Source of the DNA: Owenia fusiformis
Lineage: Eukaryota; Annelida; Polychaeta; Sabellida; Oweniidae
Length of the DNA: 64,000 nucleotides
Assembly: GCA_903813345.2 (NCBI GenBank)
Contig: CAIIXF020000009.1
Span: forward strand, 29,984,740 to 30,048,739
Direction of reading: 5' to 3'
Positions within the stretch are counted from its first letter, which is position 1. Each line of letters starts with the position of its first letter. This document shows positions 54,301-63,300 of the stretch, in pieces. The notes under the pieces were generated by a model. The model did not search any database, was not told where the DNA came from, and was given only the letters and a program-made list of their open reading frames with translations. The position numbers and the translations under genes were made by a program.

Positions 54301-57300
54301 TTTGATATCACAAGGTGTTTCATTCAATATAAGGCCACCTTGACCTAAAATACTTTTCTTTCTATAAATGGTGTTAAATTTAGAGATATGGAGATCATAC
54401 AGGGTGTATTTTTGTATGACCGCGGCGCAATTGAACTTGATATGGTTGCATAATATATGGGTTAGCGGGCGTCCTGATTAATCTTATCTACTGGTTTCCA
54501 TCCAAGCCGCTTGAGGGATTCATCTGAAATTTTTAGGAATGTTTAGATTTAATGTTTAAATGAAAGTTTAAAACTCATTAGTTTTTGAGCATTCTGGGTA
54601 AATGTTAAGGCGGCCATTTTAGATTTCCATCCTAAAATCTTGTCTGTCCAGGCTTGTCTACAGGTTTCCAGCCAAACCTTTTCAGGGATTCATTTGAAAT
54701 TTTCAGGGTTGTTTCTTCCTATGAAAGTTTGGAACTCACACTTGTTTAGGGCATTCTTGGTAAATTTTAATGTGGCCATTTTTGATTTTTCCTCTTGTCT
54801 GTCGAGGCTTGTCTACAGGGTTCCAGGTTTCATGGATTCATCTTAAAATTTTATGGATGTTTGTACATATGTGAGTTTAGAACTGATTAGTTTTTGGGCA
54901 GTCTAGGTAAAGGCAGCCTCAATAACTTGAAGATACAAAATATGTTTAAAATGCCATCAGGTGAAATCAAATAAAATCATGTATATAGTAAAAAAAACAT
55001 TTTTCAAAAGTGTTAACACCCATTAAATCATTGCTCCTATGCTAAAGCATGGAGACATCTATTGCCACTAAACAACACCTTAAGGCCTTTTCTGTCACAC
55101 TGGTGATATTGTGTAAGGCCTCACAGTTTGAAATCTCTTATGTTATGAACCAGTGTTTTTCCTCAAACCCCTCTTGACTACATAAGAGCCCTATTTACAC
55201 TACACATGACATTCCAAGACGTCTTGACTAAAACCAAGCCCATGCTAAAACATATAAGAAAAGGTATGTTGAGTTTACACCACCATTGTCAAGCCGTCTT
55301 ATGAAATTTGATTGAGTTTACATCTGTTTTTCTTAAATGTCTTAGAGATATGAAGGTATACATGTAAAATGAAAAAAGCAGTTCAGTCAATATAGCTATT
55401 CCTTTCCCGCTTCTATACTTTGTGCTAAAGAATGCATCGGTTTCACATAAATATGTCCTAAAGACAGCATTGTTAAAAGCATGAAAGAGAGCAGGAAGAT
55501 TTTGGGCATAAATTAGGGTTATGATAGATCGCCAGGCAAATTAGTTCTTTTCGATATTTTTGGGATGATATTGGGAACAAGGGATTAGAGAAAAGAAAGG
55601 ACCATGCAACACATGTAAACAGAAATTTTTCGTTCAGTGCAATGCAAAAAACTGGGCTATTGAGCTCTTAGCTAAAACTGATGGATTTACACTCGCTTGT
55701 AAAACGTTTTAACGCTAAGACGTCTTGGCTATGATTAGGGTCCTAAAACGTTTTAGTTAAGCGCTCTTAGCCGAGAGCTCTTTAGAAAATCTGGATTTAC
55801 ATTACATTTGTAAAATGTTTTAACGCTAAAACGTTTTACCCAGGACGTCTTAGGGCTCTTGTGTAAATCCAACAAATATTGAAGTTTGATTGTTATACTT
55901 TGATGGGTATGATCAATAAGCATTAAGTAATGTTTGTACATGTATTAGCTACTTTGACTTTACACTAATTGGTTCCGATTTGATATTATAAAGGATAAGT
56001 ATGTGACAAACTAAGAAAAAACATGGTGTAAACGTCTTATCAACGATGACCAATATCTTGTAAAAACTAAAATATCATTTGAAAGAAAACACTTTATTGA
56101 ATTCCAAATAAAATTTGTCTAAAATTACCATTTTATTATTTTTTATCTGAGATTTTTGTGTAAAAGAATATATACTCATATATGGACATTTTTGAAAAGT
56201 ATTTGATATTTGAAAACAACTATTTTACAAACTATTTGACATGTATATAGAGGATATCCTTATATAATTTTTGAGGGATACCATTTTTATCTATGTGTGG
56301 AATTAATTTTCAAAAGAAAATTTCACAATTTTTTTCTAAATATTTTTTAAATAGTATCTGTCGGATACGATTAGATATCACGTCATATGGATAGGATACA
56401 TTTCTAGTGGCGCATACCAAAATTATCTTGTGTTGTTATCCCCATATATATTAGTCATCCATCGGATAAATATCTATGCATGATGTATTACATGTATTTG
56501 ATAAAAAAAATATATATAAATATTCAAGCTTACCAGAATCCAGATGATATCTTGGGCTTTCATTGCTGCAATAAATGTTTCAACTTCACGTTTTGTGATT
56601 CCTTTTTTCCTTTTCAAGGAAATACATGTTTTCCATTCCTCTTGCCCCTACGGGTTATGCATACTCCAACTGGTGCCTGCCATTGGTATATGCAGAATAT
56701 GATTAGGCCATTTAAAGTTAATTATGTGTTTTATGTCTTGCTCAGTTACCAACCCTTACTGGCCTTAGGATGAAAAACAAATCCTTAATTTATTGTATTT
56801 CTACATGTACCAGGTATAAAACCTACAGAGTGAAACCAACAATGGCACACACTTTATCACTTAAACTTTTTAAATGCCACACTTCAAAAACTGATCAACC
56901 CAGATGTTTCACATTTAGAATTGAAAATTTTAAATTACATGAATGTATGTATGCAGGAATGATTTATGTTTACATTTTACAGCTCAGACTATCTTGTTTA
57001 GAATATTAGAAAACGACAGATTTCCTATGTAATGCATTGTGATCATACCAAGAGACACATTGGAATCCAAATCTATCTCTCTGAATAAATCTCATACATG
57101 TACAATGTTTATTTATGGGTAATGAGTTTTTAATGTAAATGTATGGAAGCACCTTACATGTGAAAGCTGAAATACGTGTAGTTTTCAATTAAGGAACTCT
57201 TAAGTAAAACATTATCTTCAATTACAATTTGTAAGTTTCAATTATCATTTGGATTTATTTCAATTATTGCACATGTCTAAGTTGACACTTGAAATTGTTC

Positions 57301-60300
57301 GTTTTCTGAAATTTTGCTAGAATCTTATGTGGGAGTGGACATTAAAAATATCTTTGACTTTGAATGGCCTAATAAATAATGACGATTTTCTATATAAACA
57401 ACTAAGAGATCATGTTCTTATAATATTATCACCAATGGCATTCATCAAGATCGGTCGACCTATGGGTACAGATCCTTTCATTGTCTGAATTACACTGGAA
57501 TAACTTGATACCCCAAATTATTTATTGCTATGACGATAATGGTATCATAATTTCAGAGTAAGATTCATATAACATATATTCTAATTAGAACATAAGATTC
57601 TTATCTTATATTCCAATTAGTGGTAAGATATTATGATCATAGAAAAACTGTAATCAGATGCCATTCAAGGTTTTTTTATCAATAGGTTTATTTCATAAAT
57701 ACAAACAATTATTCAATGAAAAGACAGGATTGGGGCAAATCGCCATTCAAGGTAACACAGTATTTATTTTTGATATTATTGATAGTAGTCAAGGTAATAA
57801 AAAGGGACACCTCCCTCCCATGGTGATTTTCCATTTGTGAAATTAGGTTTCAATTATGAAATTCATTGGATGATTAGATTTGCCATTTTTTAGGTACATA
57901 CAGGGTGTCTAAAAACAACAGCACCCCCCTCCAAAGCAAAAAGTCCATAATGTTACATATCATGTCATACCTCATTTGAAAGATATTTTTTAAATTTTTT
58001 AAATTTTGGAGTTATCATTGAATTTCATTCAATAAAAATTAATGTTAAAAAAGCTGCATTGTTTCAAAGTTTGCTACTTCAGCACTTTGTTTGCTGCTCT
58101 GTTACTGGTTAAAGGTCAAATCTTCAGAAAGTGGAATATGTAAGAATAAGCCCAGATATCAACTGCACTGAACATATGGGTTCAGTTCTGAAAAACAGGG
58201 TATAGGAATTAATGGACAAAGAGCCTTGTGAAAAAAGATACAGGTAGGATGTAATTATGAAGAATGTGAGGAAAGTGCTAAGAGGATTATGCAATGCTTC
58301 ACCCTTATCTAAATTTTTATTGAAATAATATCGATCCTGATAAGCTGCTGTTCAAGCAGCAACTGGTGGTCACACCAACTTCTAAACATAGCTGTAAATC
58401 TGTACTATTATATGAAATAAAGCTTAAATTTCTCAGGTAACTCCAGAATTGAATTGTCTTTAAAATGAGATATGACACACCATGTGACATTAAGTACTTA
58501 AGTAGAGGGGGATGCCGTTGTTTTTGACACCCTGTACATTTAATTTGACTGGAATGTTACATTTTAACATATATTCTTTTAAGTGGTTGTTGTTGGTTAT
58601 GTTGTATAAGTACTGGCATGAAATTAATTTAGTCAATCATTGGGCACTTAAAGCTTTGCATAAGAGCCACCATGATGACCAAGTGTTATCCCCTGTTATC
58701 GCCCCTCTTTCAGAATTGACCTTCAAATATTTACAAACATGGATGGTACATTGGGATTGCATATATGTGCTTTATTGTAAGGTGAAAAAATCCATAGACC
58801 TTTCCATTTAATCCAGATGTCTTGTATCAAAACACTAATTAAACAAAACTAATATACACTGGCAGATTTTTGAGTGGGCCTAGAAAAGAAATTGGGCCAA
58901 AAAATACCTTAAGACTCCAAATAGTGGGCCTTTGGCTATTATTTGACCTTTTAAGTCCTTATTTTATAATTTTAGGCCAAATTTTAGGGGCCCAAAAATT
59001 GTGGAATTTTTTATCAAACCTAAAATTTGCCCCCCCCCCCCTTGTTGGTTCCCTGATCAGTCCTTGATATAGATATCAAGCATCAGCTTTAGTATATTAA
59101 TTTTACAATACTTTGAACTAAATATCTAAGTGCAATGCAAAGAGGAAGATTCAAAGATTTTCTTTCAAACAAAGTCAGCAATAGTGATATATAATTACAA
59201 AAACAAGAAAGAGTGTGCATCGATAAAACATATTGACGTCTGAATTGCAGATTAAAACTTACACTTGTTGAATACACATGCAACTCTGCAACAATCTCTG
59301 TAACATCCAGTACTGATTAATATAATTGATAAATATTCAGTCTTGTGAAAACACTTGATGAACAGTGGATTTGTCTTGATTAAGAGTAACATATATGAGG
59401 GTTGATCATGAATAAATTGAAAAATAAAGAAATTAGAGAGAAATTATGAGAACTTTATGATCACCCCTCGTATATATGGGTACATGTAAAGATTGTCAAA
59501 GCTAATTTAATGTCTGGTTGATGTATGAATTAACCTCAACAGAGCTTCGTATGTTGGATTGCTTTTTGCAGGCCATGTGAAGAAATTATCAACAAATAAT
59601 GAAATGCTTATACCAATGGGCTCCTTTATACTTCTTGTTCATCAAGAATTATAATTCTTTCACTTCTGTACCCAGTTGAGAAAAATCTTAACAAACATTG
59701 ACACAAGTTTGCATCTTGTTTATTTTAGGCTGTAGACAGAGATGAAGGGAACTTTGGTCGAGTGCAATACCAGAAAAAGACAGAATCCAGGGAAAGTAAT
59801 TCCTTCTTCCATATTGATCCTACTAATGGAATGATTCGCAACGTAGCTGAGTTTGCCAGTTCAGATAATAATACTCAAAGGTTCCATATTGTAGCATATG
59901 ACAACCCAGGAAATGGCACAGACCAGCACAAAACTGAAGGGGAAGTTATTGTAAGTAAAGGCTTAACATTTCTAAGTTCTAGCTTAATTCCAGGAAATCT
60001 CAAATTTTAAAAATTTATTTACATTTAGAATTAATATTATAGATATTCACATTTTTATTTGGAACTAACACATTTCCGCACTTTGAATCTTTAATAACTT
60101 TACTTTTTTAAAGTACAGGGTGACACAAAAATGCCATGCACTAATTTTGGAATAACTATCAATAATTAAAGGTGCAACAAGTAGTGCAGAGGGGCCATTC
60201 AACGATCATGGACCAGTGTCAAAATATATTTAAGTTTGGATATTTCATCAAGACTAATATCTATTTTTATTTATTACAAAGAAACCCCCTAGATAATCAT

Positions 60301-63300
60301 TATTTCAGCTTATATTCCTCTTGAACCATGGTGGATCTTAAAAATATAAAAGAGGACGTCCCCTTTTTTGAAGCTTTGAACTGAATTTACACTTTTTAAT
60401 GCCGAAATTGATAGTTTATCCATACATTTTAAGAAAATGGGTATGTCGAAGAAGATGTTAAGCCAACTGTTGCCTTGATAGCTCAGAAAAAGTTAAAATT
60501 TTCCTATTTTCTCTCTACAAGCCTTATTGCCCCCTTAAAGAATCTTCATGATTATGTATGTGTAGATAATGTTCCTATGAAAGATTGGTATGAGAGCATA
60601 CCTGGAGGGAAAATGTGGTATAGAGACTGAATAAGGATTTTAAATAATTTTTTCTATTTTAGATCAACCTGATCAGTGATGAACATAGATTTGTGTTGAT
60701 GGTTGATCAGTCTTCAGACGAAGCATATGAACATAGAGATGATATCCTGAGGTGAGATATTGACTTTATATTCAGATCACAATAACATGCGCTTACTCTC
60801 TATGATAACTCAATGAACCTGGCAGACCGAGCTCTAACAATTGCATCATAAAGCAAAAGCTCAAGCTTGGATTAAGGTTTGTTTGCCCATGATGCCAGTG
60901 TGCCAGTGTGCAACAATAAACATGAGATCTCCATATGCTATGCAGCCACTGAATATGTATTATTCTACTTGTCCATCCTTAAAGATTTATATAGTAAGTG
61001 ACTCCAATCAGAGACATATCAAACAAATGATCTTTACTTGTTATTAAATGTATGTTAATATTGTATAACCAAAAAAGATTTTGCTATCTTGATTCAATCC
61101 ATGAGTACTGTACATCTTTGCAATTATACATACATGTATGAGAAATTGAGATAAAAAGGTACAGTATGGACTATGGAGCAATTGATATTTTGACTTGGGG
61201 ATATTATTATCCCATCGAACGAGGGAGGGATATAGGGAACGCCTCCGTCCGTCCGTCCGTCCGTCCGTCCGTCCGTCCGTACGTACGTCCATCAGTCTGT
61301 CCGTCCGTCCGGGCAATAACTCAAATAACGTTGGCCCTATTTTGTTCATATTTTGTACACATATACCCTATGGAGGTAGAAGTTCTGCTCGAAAGCCGAT
61401 TTTCAAAATGGCCGCTCATTTAAAAATGGCGGCCATTTTAGTGCCAATTTTACAGTAATTTATGTGCAATATTTAAAACTGTTATAGGAATATGTTTTAA
61501 ATGTAAAAAATTATATAGGACATTGATAAAGCTAGAAATGTAGATATTAAAGAAGCACATGGCAGCCATCTTGAAAAATGGCGGCCTTTACTCATTATTT
61601 TACGATTTTTGCTGTAACCCCAAAAGTAGTGGAGCGATTTTGTTCATATATTAGGTATGTGGATACTATAAGCATGGCACACTGTGTAATAACACTTTTG
61701 GTAGAAGGCGGCCATTTTGAAAAATGGCCGCCTTTTTTCAAAATGGCCGCCATTTTAACGTATTTTACTATAATTCGAAAAGTAGTGGAGCGATTTTGTT
61801 CATATTTGGTATGTGAATACTAGAAGCATGGCACACTGTCTAATGAAACTTTTAGTAGAAGGCGGCCATTTTGAAAAATGGCCGCCACTTTAACATATTT
61901 TACTATAACTCGAAAAGCAGTGGAGCAATTTTGTTCATATTTGGTATGTCAATACTATAAGCATGGCACACTGTCTAATGACACTATTGGAAGAAGGTAG
62001 CCATTTTGAAAAATGGCCGCCATTTTAACGTATTTTACTATAACTCGAAAAGTAGTGGAGCGATTTTGTTTAATATTTGGTATGTAAATATATTAAGCAT
62101 GGCACACTGTCTAATGACACTTTTGGTAGAAGGCGGCCATTTTTCAAAATGGCCACCATTTAACATATTTTATGATAACTCGAAAAGTAGTGGAGCAATT
62201 TTGTTCATATTTGGTATGTGAATACTATAAGCATGGCACACTGTCTAATGACACTATTGGTAGAAGGTAGCCATTTTGAAAAATGGCCCCCATTTTAACG
62301 TATTTTACTATAACTCGAAAAGTAGTGGAGCGATTTTGTTTAATATTTGGTATGTAAATATATTAAGCATGGCACACTGTCTAATGACACTTTTGGAAGA
62401 AGGCGGCTGTTTTTCAAAATGGCCACCATTTTAATGTATTTTACTATAACTCGAAAAGTAGTGGAGCGATTTTGTTCATATTTGGTATGTGAATACTATA
62501 AGCATGGCACACTGTCTAATGACACTTTTGGTAGAAGGCAGCCATTTTGAAAAATAGCCACCATTTTAACATATTTCACTATAACTCAAAAAGTGGAGTG
62601 ATTTTGTTCATATTTGGTATGTGAATACTATAAGCATGGCACACTGTCTAATGACACTGTCTAATGGTAGAAGGTGGCCATTTTGAAAAATGGCTGCCAT
62701 TTGTGCTATATACTTTGTTTGTAAATATGCCAGCCATGGCTGTTCGATGGGATTCGCTATGCTTTGGCGTTGCCGTTGTTCTGGTTTTTATTTCAAACTT
62801 GTGCTCTTGTGTAATTTCTAGTTATCTGATATCCAGGGCAAAGCCCCCCAAAGTAGCATTGTGGCGTGTTATATTATTGTTCATTCTGTATATACATATA
62901 TTATATACTATAGAATATGTATATTATGTTTGTGTCTTAATGTGATTATAGGTCTCTCCAAGAGGTGACAGGGACGATTCCAATAATTGAAAAGATCCAG
63001 GCTAAACGTACCCAAGATAGCAATGGACAAACAATTGTAGATACAGAGAAGTATGTTCCTAAGTGATTGCTCTGTACAGGCCCATAGCCAGCTTTTGCCA
63101 AGGGGGGTTCACCTTTTAAAGAATTCACTTTTGACAATTTTGGTCCAAAAATGGCCAAAATAACTTAAAAAGTGCCCAGAATGGTGAAAAATTGCATGGT
63201 TTTGAATTTTTGGTTACCAGTCTGCTGTACAATTGGTGTTGTTATGTCACTTGTTGCTCATATTGGCCAAGTCTGTTAATGTTCTTTTATATAAAATTAA

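Larger units (their letters stand above)
47108..59728 (+). other. 12.6-kb cadherin intron hosting an antisense GPCR gene
   Basis: Holds the GPCR and several MITEs. Nothing recognisable in 47108-49200, 56400-57900 and 58540-59728 beyond AT-rich sequence; a C-run at 59030-59041 and TTAAAGGGG-like MITE ends near 47673 and 48094 are unresolved. Confidence 0.7.
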
